A stretch of 64,000 nucleotides of DNA, from assembly GCA_903813345.2 (NCBI GenBank), contig CAIIXF020000007.1, positions 18,525,564 through 18,589,563 on the forward strand. The letters are read 5' to 3'. The stretch comes from Owenia fusiformis. Taxonomy: Eukaryota; Annelida; Polychaeta; Sabellida; Oweniidae. This document shows positions 10,770-23,900 of this stretch, in pieces. Made by a program: the position numbers and the translations under genes. The notes under the pieces are model-generated. The model was not told the origin of the DNA. It searched no databases and was given only the letters and a program-made list of their open reading frames with translations. How positions within the stretch are numbered: the stretch's first letter is position 1; every line of letters begins with the position of its first letter.

Positions 10770-12410
10770 AATGGATTTAACCATTTACTGTGTCCATGTA
10801 GACCTATGTAGCATAGTAGTCCCATTCAAATCTAAAACAAGGGCGGGATGTCAAGGAGCAAAATCCTTTCATCAGAATATTAAAACATAGTATTTGCCCA
10901 TTTAATTTGATTCTTGATAATAGTTTTTCTTCTGAAAAGTTACTTATTGGAAATGAAGCAACGATGTATCTTTTGAATCAATATTTTATAACGAAGTGTA
11001 TTTTTAGAATTTAAATCTTAAATAAAATAGGATTAGTATCAGAATGAAATAGATTTTAATAAATGAGAAAGGTAGAAACGGTATGACATGTCGCAAAAAG
11101 CTCGCGCACGCATTGTTACACATTTTGTGGCGTAATTCAGAGGATCCTCGCTTTTAACATGATAGAATGTGACGTTTTTGAGAAAAATGTACACACATGA
11201 AAATCCTTTCGTCCGCCACATTTACCTCTATATCTCAAAACATTTTAGACGAATAACTCTGATATCATATATATATTGTTAATGGGCTAGGAGCATCATA
11301 AAACACGAATCAATTGATATTTTAGGTGAAATAAATATACGTGTTGCTGTGCTTGAAAATAGGCGAATGGCGTAAATTAGCCCTTATTTAATGAATTTTG
11401 AAAACCTTTCGTCCTCCACTTTTCCACATACAACAGAAAACACATACTTTTGTGAACAAAATCAACTATTTATTAATAAACTAGAGTTTAGGAGCAAAAT
11501 AATCATGTATGATTTATTAAAAATTGATCTCGTATTTTTTGTTTAATGTACACCTGAAAAGTTGAAGGTACCAAAAAATGAGCAAAAAAGGTCGCTGTCA
11601 ACAGATTCTATTTTTCAGACTCTATGACGTCACAATATGGGACGCTTACTAAAATTCATCCTTTGAAATAAAACTTCCATCTACCTTTATTAAGACGAAA
11701 AATAAGTATAATAGTCATATATTGTTTGAGTTATGAGCGTTTAAAGACGAATAATAATTCAAAATGTAACGTGTCAACATGGGATATTTGCCAGATGTTT
11801 TGGTAAAAAATCTTTTTTAAAAACGAACGCGCAAAAAATGTGAACGGAGTGTAGTTGATCTAAAATCTTCATCGAAACAGCTTTAAAAAGATATATAACT
11901 TTAATTAGAATATTATCTTATAATCCGGGGAATCAAAGTTACATTCACGCGATACCCTTAAAAAACAAATGCGCCACCTTTTTGCGACACGTCTATACTC
12001 TTTTATGATCAATTAGTGTTGGCTCATATGGACAAACTAGTGACAAAAATTAATGTCAACTTTACATTAAAAGATAATCTTCCAACATTAACAAGACAAA
12101 ATGCCACACAGGTTATCGCAATTAAATGAATAGATAGAATTCAATCATTTACGGTGTTCATATGTAGCGTATGTATTAGTCCTGTTCGTATCTATAACAA
12201 GAGCAGGGTGTCTAGAACATGTTTAGAACATTACTACAGTAATACTAATTGGCCATTTAATTCAAGTCTGAATGATAGTTTTTTTCTGAAAAGATACGAA
12301 TTCACAATGACGAAACGGGTATCTTTTGGAATCAATATTCTATAATGAAGTGTATTTTTAAAATTTAAATCTTAAATAAAATAAGATTAGTGTCAGAATG
12401 AACTGGATAA
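10770..12410. repeat. Diverged direct repeat interrupted by a transposon
   Basis: Bases 10770-11060 and 12140-12410 are diverged direct copies. They share TTTCTGAAAAG, GAATCAATATT.TATAA, AGTGTATTTTTA and the closing ATTTAAATCTTAAATAAAAT. Each ends in (A/G)TCAGAATGAA. Between them lies an inverted-repeat element (11079-12000). They could be long terminal direct repeats of one unit or two insertions of one family. The tag GAGTATCA(G/A)AATG recurs at 10757, 41566 and 43869. Confidence 0.6.
11079..12000. mobile_element. 0.92 kb DNA transposon remnant with about 28-bp TIRs
   Basis: The left terminus (11081-11106) contains TGTCGCAAAAAG followed by GCGCA. The right terminus (11971-12000) is its reverse complement with a few mismatches. 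A sub-repeat AA(T)CCTTTCGTCC(G/T)CCAC appears at about 11201 and 11405. No transposase frame is present, so it is non-autonomous. Confidence 0.65.
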
Positions 12411-12663
12411 CATATTACAATTTAAAAAAAGAAATGAAGGAACATTAAATAATTTTAGTTGAATAAAGTAAAATATAAGATTTCATAAGCAAAGTTGTTT
12501 TAATACTAAATGTGTAATTTCAAGTCTATCTGCTATTACATGTTAAAGGTTATTGTTTTGGAAATTGTTTTGAGGTTATGAAATACTTGTATATGTTTAG
12601 GTTCAATTATAGCAGGTGACAATAGATTAATAATACTACCTTTTGAAGTAAGAGTAAAACATA

Positions 12664-12848
12664 AGCTTACATTTGCAAATGCAACTAACAGCTAGCGACT
12701 ACCGGATTAACCTACTATTTTATGACCAATTCATTTAAATATGAATGCGGAATAGTGGCAGGTACTATTCATATCTAAATGAGTTGCCCATAAAATACTA
12801 GGTTAATCGGGTAGCCAACCGCGTTAGTTGCATTCGCGAATACAAGCT
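12664..12848. mobile_element. Foldback MITE, 185 bp
   Basis: The arms, about 85 bp each, meet at ATATGAATG..ATAGT. Both begin AGCTT and carry AATGCAACTAAC, GGATTAACCTA and TATTTTATG in mirrored order with scattered mismatches. Confidence 0.8.
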
Positions 12849-13431
12849 AAGACTGATATCATAGTGTATTATATTGCACAAATAATCAAATTGAGTTAAT
12901 GTTAAAAAATATGCATAAAAACACAGTTGTGGTACACTTCTTTTACCCCGATACTCATAATTGAAATACTAGATCGTATTTATTCTACTCTAATCTAGGG
13001 TTATGTTATTCAAGTGAAATTAACTCCACTTGTAACACATTTATATTTTTAGCTTTACAATGATACCAAATCTCTGTTCTACCAAAGGTGAACCCGTTAT
13101 AAAAATCAGACAATCGTTACTGCACTTAGTTTACATTGTTCTGGTAGTGATGATTTAATGACTTAATTTGCATAATTACTGTATTTTTCAGAGAGAGAAT
13201 GTTCACAGGTAGATATGTATATTGCAAGTCATAAATTAAACAAAAATAACTGATAAGGGATTTTTAACTCCATTTAAATACATGAATACTACCAAATGTG
13301 CCACGCCCCCTTTCAGAAATATTACATAATTTTAAAAAGACAATAGAAAAAAACGCTCAACCTTCCACAACTGCATATTTGTGGCTTTTTGACCAGGACA
13401 TGTCTTACTATCAAAAAATGCAATAAAACAT

Positions 13432-13687
13432 TTTATAACATACCTATGATGATGTAGACTGGTCAGAAAGTACCGTTTTCTTATAGAATTGACAAACAAA
13501 TGGTTTGAAAATGATTGAAATGAGTAAAGAAAAATTGCTCGCGCAGTTTTATCTTCGATTGATTGGTTATGACATCATCGCCTTGACCAATCAGAAAGTT
13601 AGCGGGCGCGGGCTTTTCAAAACTTATATTGGCCCGCTGTCTTGTGTACACTTTGCACTATACATCATCATAGGTATGTTATAAAAT
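13432..13687. mobile_element. MITE, about 256 bp, 27-bp TIRs
   Basis: TTTTATAACATACCTATGAT at 13431-13450 is mirrored at 13661-13687. The interior has a second weaker palindrome (GGTCAGAAAGT at 13462 against CCAATCAGAAAGTTAGCG at 13590). No coding content. Confidence 0.75.
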
Positions 13688-14937
13688 ACAACAGTTCTCA
13701 GAGATACCTCGGTTCTCAGAGATCAATGTCCCTCCCAAGGTCGGGCCAGATATCACTGAGACCTCGGGCATATATGCCACGATAGTGACATAACCTCTAA
13801 GTATATACTCCAAAACAAGGTTCAGTAATAAATCCTTTGTTTTCATCTAGACTATAAAGAATATAAGGGAATTAAAAGATATTGATAATTTTTTAAATTA
13901 TTCATCTATTGACATTTCAAAATATTGGTTGTCAAAGGGTTAAAAAGAGAGGTTGATGTCAAATCAGCTCAAATACTTTTTTGATTGTAACATAATTTTT
14001 AATTATCAGAATCTTCATCAATTGGCCTTATATCTAGAAATTTTTTAACTTTGATTTTTATGACATCACTAAAAGTCGTGACATATTGTTATGGTTTTTT
14101 GTGGCGGTGGTTGGCGACCAGCATCTGTAACAAATTCTAAAAACTTCCAATAACTTTACAAATACTGTTTACACTGATTTCAATTCTTTTCAAAATCATC
14201 TTCAAGTTCTCAGAAGTTCAAATCTGACTTTAGATTTGAGATTTGACCTTCAGTGACCTTCTCGAGGTGGAAAAGGTCTTTTTCAACTTGCTTCAAATTG
14301 ACCACTTTTTGGCTCAATCAGTGAGCCTTTGGGATCGACCAGGCGTCCGTCCCTCCGTTGGTCCGTCCGTCCATCAACATTTGCCGCACAAATTAAAACT
14401 CCTATTTGGATTGAGTCATATCCACATTAATTTTATGCATATCCATAATGCCTGTTTGACGGTTTCTGAGAAATTGCCGATTTTGACGTCAAAAAGTCAA
14501 ATTAATTGACTAACTGAACAATTGACTAACTGAAACTGATTAGACAAATCTGACTTGAGAGACTGAGTACTGAGTAACTAAATAATCAATTTGAAAAATC
14601 AACTTTTTTTGGATGTAAATTTTGGTCACCTTAATCACAAAAGACCTACTGAGCTCTGAATAAGTAAAATGTTCAAGGTCAAAGGTCCTCAAACTAGGTC
14701 ACAAACTGTGCTATCTAAGTCCTAGACTACAAATCAAAATCAATAATGTTGTTTGAAAATCAGGATATACATTCCTCTGAAGGTTCTACACTGTGTGAGC
14801 ACAGGACCGTGGGTCCTTTATTATTTGAAAAGATGAGATGTGAGTGTTAAAGTGGTAAATATGTTTCATAAAGAACCCTATCACATGTGTTAACACATAT
14901 ATATGTAAACCATTACTATGACTGCTTTATTTTAAAG
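13688..14937. other. Upstream intron / repeat-rich, no exon seen
   Basis: If the DNAJC13 transcript starts upstream of the window, this is intron. It contains TTCTCAGAGAT repeats (about 13694-13722) and a copy of the dispersed CGTGACATATTGTTAT repeat (14061-14135). It also holds TGACCTTCAGTGACCTT (about 14246) and a (TCCG)-rich fragment at 14342-14375. No conserved coding exon recognised. Confidence 0.5.
14061..14135 (+). repeat. Dispersed repeat copy, 'CGTGACATATTGTTAT' family
   Basis: The order of motifs (TCAC/T.AAAAG, GTGACATATTGTTAT, TTTTTGTGG, GGCG, GCATC..TGACAAAT) matches the copy at 21555-21670. Shorter pieces recur near 35290-35330 and 57620-57705. Confidence 0.6.
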
Positions 14938-17900
14938 AACTCTAAAGGGTTTACCATAGACCTGTTGGATTACCTTGGGTCTCAGGCTCAATACCTGCAC
15001 TCCCTTATGGCACTCTCCAAGCAGAACAACGCAGCTCCTCAGCAGGGACAAGGGGAGAGACTCCTCAGGGTGGAGATGGCATTAGAGGCCCTCAGAAATG
15101 TCATTAAAAATAACCCAGGTAATGTTTAAAATGATATTATCTAAAGTAAAGCAGAATAATTTCTGCCAAAGTTTCTCTGTGGATCCTCAGGGGAGCATGG
15201 TTCTTGTACCTGTATAGTAATAGAGCTATCAGCTACCTACTACTTACTACTGGATCCATGTTTTTGTAGCAAGAAAGTTTGTCATGTTCATGCTTTATCA
15301 CACTTCTAACTAACTGTGAACTGTGATTGGTCAGATCATGTCAGGTGACCAGACGAAAGTCCCGGGTGTTCCTATTATGAAATAATGCTGAAGTTCCCAA
15401 ATGAATCATTTCACATTTTGGCTCAGTATCACATTGTGCCAAGTTTGATATTTTTGGATAAGGGTATCTTTATAGCACCCTTCTTGGGCTATATTGTGAT
15501 CAGTTTTTTCTCTAATATTGAGCTAAAGTTAAAATATTTTTGTCAATATGAGATGTTTGAACATTGGCATGATTATCCTACTTCAAAGATATTTTAGTGT
15601 AGATCACATATATTGTTAACCTTTTCTTGTTTGTGCCTCGGAAAATACAAAAAGGCTGTTTAAATCTGAAATCTAAAGGTAATTTTTGATGCATTCTAAA
15701 ATCAAAATGACTTCTCAAATCAGGAATTCTCATTAATTTTTGAGATATAATGTTTGATGTTAAATAGAATTTGCTTCGCCTTGGTGTTGCTATTTTCTAG
15801 TTAATACTCATTCTGCAAAAATATTTCTGTTTTATTTATATACTCAATTCGCTATATTGCTCTTAGTTGATATTTGATTCTATTTCATTACACTTCCATA
15901 TAACATTAGTAGCTTAAGACACCAATAAGGCATGTGCTATGGATTTATTCTAATCTAGAAACTGTATTTAGTTCAGGCATTATTTTCTGCTTATTTCAGG
16001 TGCTCCTCAATCTTGTGGTATGTTATAATATAACACTTCAATTTTCGTTACGTTTTCTTTATATGTTGTTATATAGAACTAACATTGCTTCTTGCATGGC
16101 ATTACTAACATTAATTGCATGTAAAAGTTGAAAGTGTCTTTTTCATTTATTGTTATGTCTATAAAAAGTAAAACTTTGGACTTTTACACTATCATGCTTG
16201 TTTATTTATTATTATCCCACAAACAAATTTGAATAGGGATATAGAGAAGCTGTCCATCCATTCTCTCATTTACTTGTTCATCCGTCTGTCTGTGTGATAA
16301 CTCAAACTTTCAATATGTTCACCCTTTTCCAAATTTTTCACCATTTTTTGTAAAATCTTTGATATCTCAAAGTTTATGGATTCGATTCAGATTTTATGTG
16401 CTGATATGCCTTATGACCATGTGACCTCCACTCAATATAGAAGTTCAATGATGGCTATTGATTTAGAAATGGTGGCCATATTTCAGCGGAAAAAATTGGT
16501 AACTCTAAAATCAGTTATCAGATTTGCTCAAAATCTTATTATATAGGCTAATGCCTTATGGGCATATATGAGCAATAGAATCACTCCTACTTGATTTACT
16601 TGAAGATAACATTCTTTTTTAGTGTAATATGTCACATCATCGATATAAATTTTGCTAAAGGAGGTAATACTACAGACCTGACTGGTTATTTCTATCATGA
16701 ATTTTAAATGACGATTGATTTGTTGAAATGTGTTTTGTTTGATGGGATTTGCTACTCAATGGAGTTGCTATTTTTCTAGTTTACATTTTCATATATATTA
16801 TTCCATAAATTAAGAGAAGGGATGGTGCAGTATACCATACTTTTTGTCTTGTTTCATAATTCTTATTGAATATATTGTGCATCAATCATTTGTAGTTTTC
16901 TTGATAGACATAGGTGAAGTATGTCCAAAATTCACATATGTCTCTTAATTAAAACTGAAATCTTTTTCACCATGTATTATGTAGACTACCATTCTATTTC
17001 TAGTTTTGATTTTGGTAATCACCTTAAAATTATTGTTCAGTTATGTTTGCTATGATAAAAGTACAATTGTACCCTGGAGCTCAAGATCAAAATCTATACT
17101 TATATGAATCTTCGCATGATTCTTCATCGCTATTTTTATCATTTTTACGGATTATATGATCAGTAAGATCATTAGTGTCAGCCTGTGTATGCAGAGAATT
17201 GGCCTAGTTGAGCCTAGGGCCTAGATGAAAATATCAGTATCCATTTTTATATAAGCATATGTAGAACTTCTTCAGGATATCATTACCTGTGTTACCATAG
17301 CAACCATAACATAACTATAATAATGAAGTGGTGGTCATCCAAAGTTGAAAGAAATTGAATAATACATATTGAATTTAAATATGAAGATTTCAAATAGATT
17401 TTATGAGAAATTATGGACATACCCCTGTAAAACGGTGAATGGTTAGATACCATGGTAAATAGTGAATAGTGCTGGATGAAAATTAGCTAGAAATGTAAAT
17501 ACATGTAGTTTATAAAGATCTAATCCATTCATAGGTGTTTTTTATTATCCCTTCGAATAAAGTTCAGTTGGATATGATGCCTCTGTCTGGCCATATGTAT
17601 GTATGTTCCTCCAGAGGAATATACTGTTGCATTTGTATTATTCATGTTTTAAACAAAAAATATCTATACTTTCAAGATAGAATAAAAAATGTGACCAGCA
17701 GTGAAGACACCATTTTGCATGTCATTTACTTAAATACTTCAAGATGTGTCAAATAAATGGTTTGATGCAGACCCTTTGCCATACCATAATTATATCAACT
17801 ATAAAAATTTCATTATAATGTTCAGCCTAGTCTGTTGCATTCTAGGAAAATGTCCCTCGGTTTCATAGTTTGTCGTTTCTGTAGCAACCATAATATCAGC

Positions 17901-20900
17901 CATTCAGTATAATATTTATGATGAGCACACTATAACTTGTAATAACATTGAACTGTATGTCTAGTATTGTTATTGTTGTTTGTAGGGGTTGAAATACAAT
18001 GTATTGGACACTTCAAGCTACTCTTTGCTCTGCTCCGGCTAAATGGATGTCAAAAGGTAACATATATGCACTGTAGAGACACACTCATCTTGTAGACATA
18101 CTCATCTTGTAGAGACACACTCATCTTGTAGACATACTCATCTTGTAGAGACACACTCCTTGTAGAGACATACTCATCTTGTAGAGACATACTCATCTTG
18201 TAGACATACTCATCTTGTAGAGACACACTCCTTGTAGAGACATACTCATCTTGTAGAGACATACTCGTCTTGTAGAGACACACTCCTTGTAGAGACATAC
18301 TCATCTTGTAGAGACATACTCCTGTAGAGACATACTCATCTTGTAGAGACATACTCATCTTGTAGAGACATACTCCTTGTAGAGACATACTCATCTTGTA
18401 GAGACATACTCATCTTGTAGACATACTCATCTTGTAGAGACACACTCCTTGTAGAGACATACTCATCTTGTAGAGACATACTCGTCTTGTAGAGACACAC
18501 TCCTTGTAGAGACATACTCATCTTGTAGAGACACACTCATCTTGTAGACATACTCATCTTGTAGAGACACACTCCTTGTAGAGACATACTCATCTTGTAG
18601 AGACATACTCGTCTTGTAGAGACACACTCCTTGTAGAGACATACTCATCTTGTAGAGACATACTCATCTTGTAGAGACATACTCATCTTGTAGAGACATA
18701 CTCATCTTGTAGAGACACACTCATCTTGTAGACATACTCATCTTGTAGAGACACACTCCTTGTAGAGACATACTCATCTTGTAGAGACATACTCGTCTTG
18801 TAGAGACACACTCCTTGTAGAGACATACTCATCTTGTAGAGACATACTCATCTTGTAGAGACATACTCCTTGTAGAGACATACTCATCTTGTAGAGACAC
18901 ACTCATCTTGTAGAGACACACTCATCTTTTAGAGACATACTCATCTTGTAGAGACATACTCATATTGTAGAGACACATTCCTTGTAGAGACATACTCCTT
19001 GTAGAGACATACTCATCTTGTAGAGACATACTCGTCTTGTAGAGACACACTCCTTGTAGAGACATACTCATCTTGTAGAGACATACTCATCTTGTAGAGA
19101 CATACTCCTTGTAGAGACATACTCATCTTGTAGAGACACATTCATCTTGTAGACATACTCATCTTGTAGAGACATACTCATCTTGTAGAGACACACTCAT
19201 CTTGTAGAGACACACTCATCTTGTAGAGACACACTCATCTTTTAGAGACATACTCATCTTGTAGAGACATACTCATCTTGTAGAGACACACTCCTTGTAG
19301 AGACATACTCATCTTGTAGAGACATACTCGTCTTGTAGAGACATACTCCTTGTAGAGACATACTCATCTTGTAGAGACATACTCATCTTGTAGAGACATA
19401 CTCATCTTGTAGAGACATACTCATCTTGTAGAGACACACTCATCTTGTAGAGACATACTCATCTTGTAGAGACATACTCATCTTGTAGAGACTCACTCCT
19501 TGTAGAGACATACTCATCTTGTAGAGACATACTTCTGTAGAGACATACTCATCTTGTAGAGACATACTCCTTGTAGAGACATACTCATCTTGTAGAGACA
19601 TACTCATCTTGTAGAGACACACTCATCTTGTAGAGACATACTCATCTTGTAGAGACATACTCATCTTGTAGAGACACACTCCTTGTAGAGACATACTCAT
19701 CTTGTAGACACATACTCATCTTGTAGAGACACACTCAACTTGTAGAGACATACTCATCTTGTAGAGACACACTCCTTGTAGAGACATACTCATCTTGTAG
19801 AGACATACTCATCTTGTAGAGACACACTCATCTTGTAGAGACATACTCATCTTGTAGAGACATACTCATCTTGTAGAGACACACTCATCTTGTAGAGACA
19901 TACTCATCTTGTAGAGACATACTCATCTTGTAGAGACACACTCCTTGTAGAGACATACTCATCTTGTAGACACATACTCATCTTGTAATACTCAAGCTGC
20001 ATGAATACTCAAGCTGCATGAATTCATAGCATTTTAACATAAACATACAGTACTATAAAATCACCGCAATATAGCATTTCAACAATTCTCTTGCTAGGTC
20101 CAGCAATACTCCCTTGAGGTGATCAACTTGGTAACAGGCAACCAGGAATGTGTCAATGATATAGCAGCATCAGAGGTGATAGCTCAACTACTGCTGGTCA
20201 TTCAGAGTTTGCAGCAATGTGAGTACATATTGTTTGTTATATATAATTCATATTGAACCACAGTACATTTTACAATTAGAAGATAGCCCCATAGGATTTG
20301 ATTCTTCTGGTGTCTTCTGATTGCTATCCTGTTGAGTTGCTGTTTTCAAGTTAGTTTCCATCTTTTGTCAAATAAAGCATGGCTACAATGTGTCCTTATT
20401 GGCCAGACATTAGTAGCTCTATTAAAGTTTGAATATTAAAAGATGTGTTATACTTTGCCCACTGTCTATTTCAGGCCGTGTTCTAACATTAGAGACATTA
20501 TATGCCCTAGCATCGAACACAAAAATCCTAAAGGAAGCTATGAACAAAGGAGCATTAATATATCTCTTGGACTTATTCTGTAATGCTACAAACCCAACTG
20601 TCAGGGAAAAAACCGCTGAACTTTTTGCCAAGGTATTATCGGATAAACTTGTTGGGCCCAAAGTGAGACTCATACTTGCAAAGTTTTTACCGCCAATATT
20701 CATGGATGCAATGCGGGATTCCCCTGAAGCTAGTGTACATATGTTTGAAGGTAAGCCTTATGTTAATGTATGTCTTAATATTTTAACCTTACTACTACCT
20801 GGTTATTTAGCAATATCATTTCAATAGGATTTGTTAATTTGTGGAGTTACTGTTTTGCTAGTTAATTGTAATATATCAACTTTGTGTTATTGTGTTTTAC

Positions 20901-23900
20901 ACATACATATAGAATAAGAGTTGACCAAACAGAGAGAGAGAGTATATATACAATACATTCTTTTGATCTTCTTCAGTCATAAGAATCTTTTAATTTACTG
21001 TACAGTGCATGAGCCACCTTGTAAGTAATAGTATTTGATATTTTCTCATATTTTTCCATATAGGAAGTCATGAGAACCCAGAGTTGATTTGGAATGATGA
21101 AGCCAGGGAGAAGGTTTCAGCTATCATTAAACGTATGAAAGATACGTAAGTAAATTATTTTAATTATAAACTCTACGTGTGTATTTTTTCAGTATTTTAT
21201 TTATCTATAGAGGCGTAATTCTCCTGTTAAATTTTAATGCGCTGTTTCAGTCATTACAAGTCACAAATGGACAACCCTGATGTCAAATGGAACGTCACAG
21301 ATGATTTCAATGTTGTTTACACTGAAGCTGCTGGGGAGATTGCAATTTCAGGCGTATTTCTCCGTCTCTTTATTGCCAATCCTGGTTGGGTGCTTAGAAA
21401 ACCAAAAGAATTCATGACTGAGCTACTGGAGAAGTTTGTAGAGATGACCTCATCTCGTTCTCCAAATGTAAGTCAGTTTTGTTGTATTATGATCTTTATG
21501 ATTAAGAAGCATTAGATTCAGTGCAATTTTGTTTTTTGAATTATTGGATTTACTGTGTCATCACCAAAAGCGGTGACATATTGTTATAGTCTCCAACTTT
21601 TTTGTGGACAGTGTTTGGCTTTTGGCGGTCGGCATCCATGACAAATGGCAGGTGGTGACATTTTGCATGTTTTTTATATTTATTTATTTATCAAAATCAT
21701 ATAAAAATATACATAATATTGATAAAGACATCCCAAGGGGTATATGACTCATCACAATCTAAAAATATTAAAATATTAATGCCTTGTTTTAAGTTTAATG
21801 TTACTATAGTAATTTTTGTCTTTCAGGGTGATATGTTAGAAACAATTACTACAGCGATAGTTGCATTTTTCTCTGCGCAACCAGCTTGGCTGGACCAAGT
21901 GCCATCTCTTGGTCACATTCCACGCATCTTCCAAGTGATGAACTCAAAGAATGATGCCATTCCAAAGTCTGCTATCCAAGTGACACATCAATTAGTACAG
22001 AGTGATGTAAGTAGTGACACATCAATTTTAATGTAGTCTACCCGTAATAAGAGACATTTCAAGTAGTCTTGAAATATATAGCAATCTCTGTGGAATCTCT
22101 AAATAGGAATCTCGACTTTTTTCATATAGTTTCATAATTTTTTTCTCATAAAATTCTATTTCCACTTCTAAGTTTTCCCATAATCATATATTCATAAAAG
22201 GAATTATTATCCCATCGAACGAAGTTTGGAGGAACTCAAATACCGCTTGCCCGATTTTGTTCATATTTTGTACACATATACCAAATGGGAGTAGAAAATC
22301 TGCTCGAAAACCGATTTTCAAAATGGCCGCTCAAAAGAAAATTGCGGCCATTTTAGTGCTGATTTTACAGTAATTTAGGTACTGCATATAAAACTGTAAT
22401 GGCAATATGTTTTAAATGTAAAAAGGTTACATAAAACATTGATTAAGCTAGAAATGTAATTATAGAAGAGATACATGGCAGCCATCTTGAAAAATGGCTG
22501 CCTTTGCACGTCATTTTACGATTTTTGCTGTAACTTGAAAAGTAGTGGAGCGATTTTGTTCATATTTGGTATGTGAATACTTTAAGCATGGCACAATGTC
22601 TAATGACATTTTGGGTAGTAGGTGGCCATTTTGAAAAATGGCTGCCATTTTTACGTGTGTTATTTTTACAATTTTTACTACAACTCAAAAAGGAGTAGAG
22701 CGATTTTGTTCATATTTAATATGTGAATACTATAAGCATGGCACACTGTCTAATGACACTTCGGGTAGTAGGTGGCCATTTTTCAAAATGGCCACCATTT
22801 TTACGTTTTTTACTATAACTTTTTACTATATTTGATATGTGAATACCCATGAGCCTTGCACACTGTCTCATGACACTTCGCGTAGTAGGTGGCCATTTTA
22901 AAAAATGGCTGTCATTTTTACATTTTTTAACTTGAAAAGTATTGGAGCGATTTTGTTCATATTTGATATGTGAATACTTTAAGCATGGCACATTGTCTAA
23001 TAAAACTTTGGGGAGTAGTCAGCCATTTTGAAAAATGGCCACCATTTTTATGTATGTTATTTTACATTTTTTATTACAACTCAAAAAGTAATAGAGCGAT
23101 TTTGTTCATATTTGATATGTGAATACTTGTAAGGATTGCATACTGTCTTATGACATTTTGGGTAGTAAGCGGCCATTGTGATCAACCATTTTGAAAATGG
23201 TGGCCTTTCTTATGGGTGTTATTTTATGATATTTGCTATATATTTCAAATGTAAAAATGCCAGCCATTTCTGTTCGATGGGATTCGCTACTCTTTGGCGT
23301 TGCCGTTGTTCTGGTTTTTACTTGACATGTTGTATAAAAATGGCTATATTTAACACCTAAATGAACCATGATGGTAATTAATGTATTTTTTAATTTAGGT
23401 GTGTATACGCAGTATGGCTGGTGTTGAGTGTATAGGCCAGATCAAGATTGCTATGAAGATTAGGAAAGATATGATAGGCCTTGCTTGTGAAAGTCTCAAC
23501 AAAATGTTCTCAACAGGCGAAGATGAGCTCATTCAACAGGTAGATCTTCAAATTCAATGCATGATGAGAATTTGTGAACACTTTGAGAAAACATTAGTAG
23601 CTTGGACTCCCAATTAATTGCTTTTTAATGTAGCCTATTATCAACAGTTTACAAATGTATCAACAGAATACAAGTACTGTAAGGCTGTGTATCAGATTAT
23701 CAACAATTGTGAAAAAAATGATTTAGAAAGACTGGAGGTGACAATTTTGTTAATGGGAAAACAAAGATAATTTTTTGTTTTCTAACTGTATATTCAAATT
23801 AAAGATTTTACTCTTCAGGGTCTTACTGAAGTGCATATAATCATGACATGTTTTATTGTGACACTTTTATATGAGTTCAACAGTTTTTGAACTTATTGTA

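Noticed and set aside
18050-19622. Minus-strand open frames of 60-114 codons with SLQDEYVS repeats
   Set aside because: They are read-through of the minisatellite unit, which lacks stops in one frame. They shift frame with unit-length variants and have no splice or coding context.
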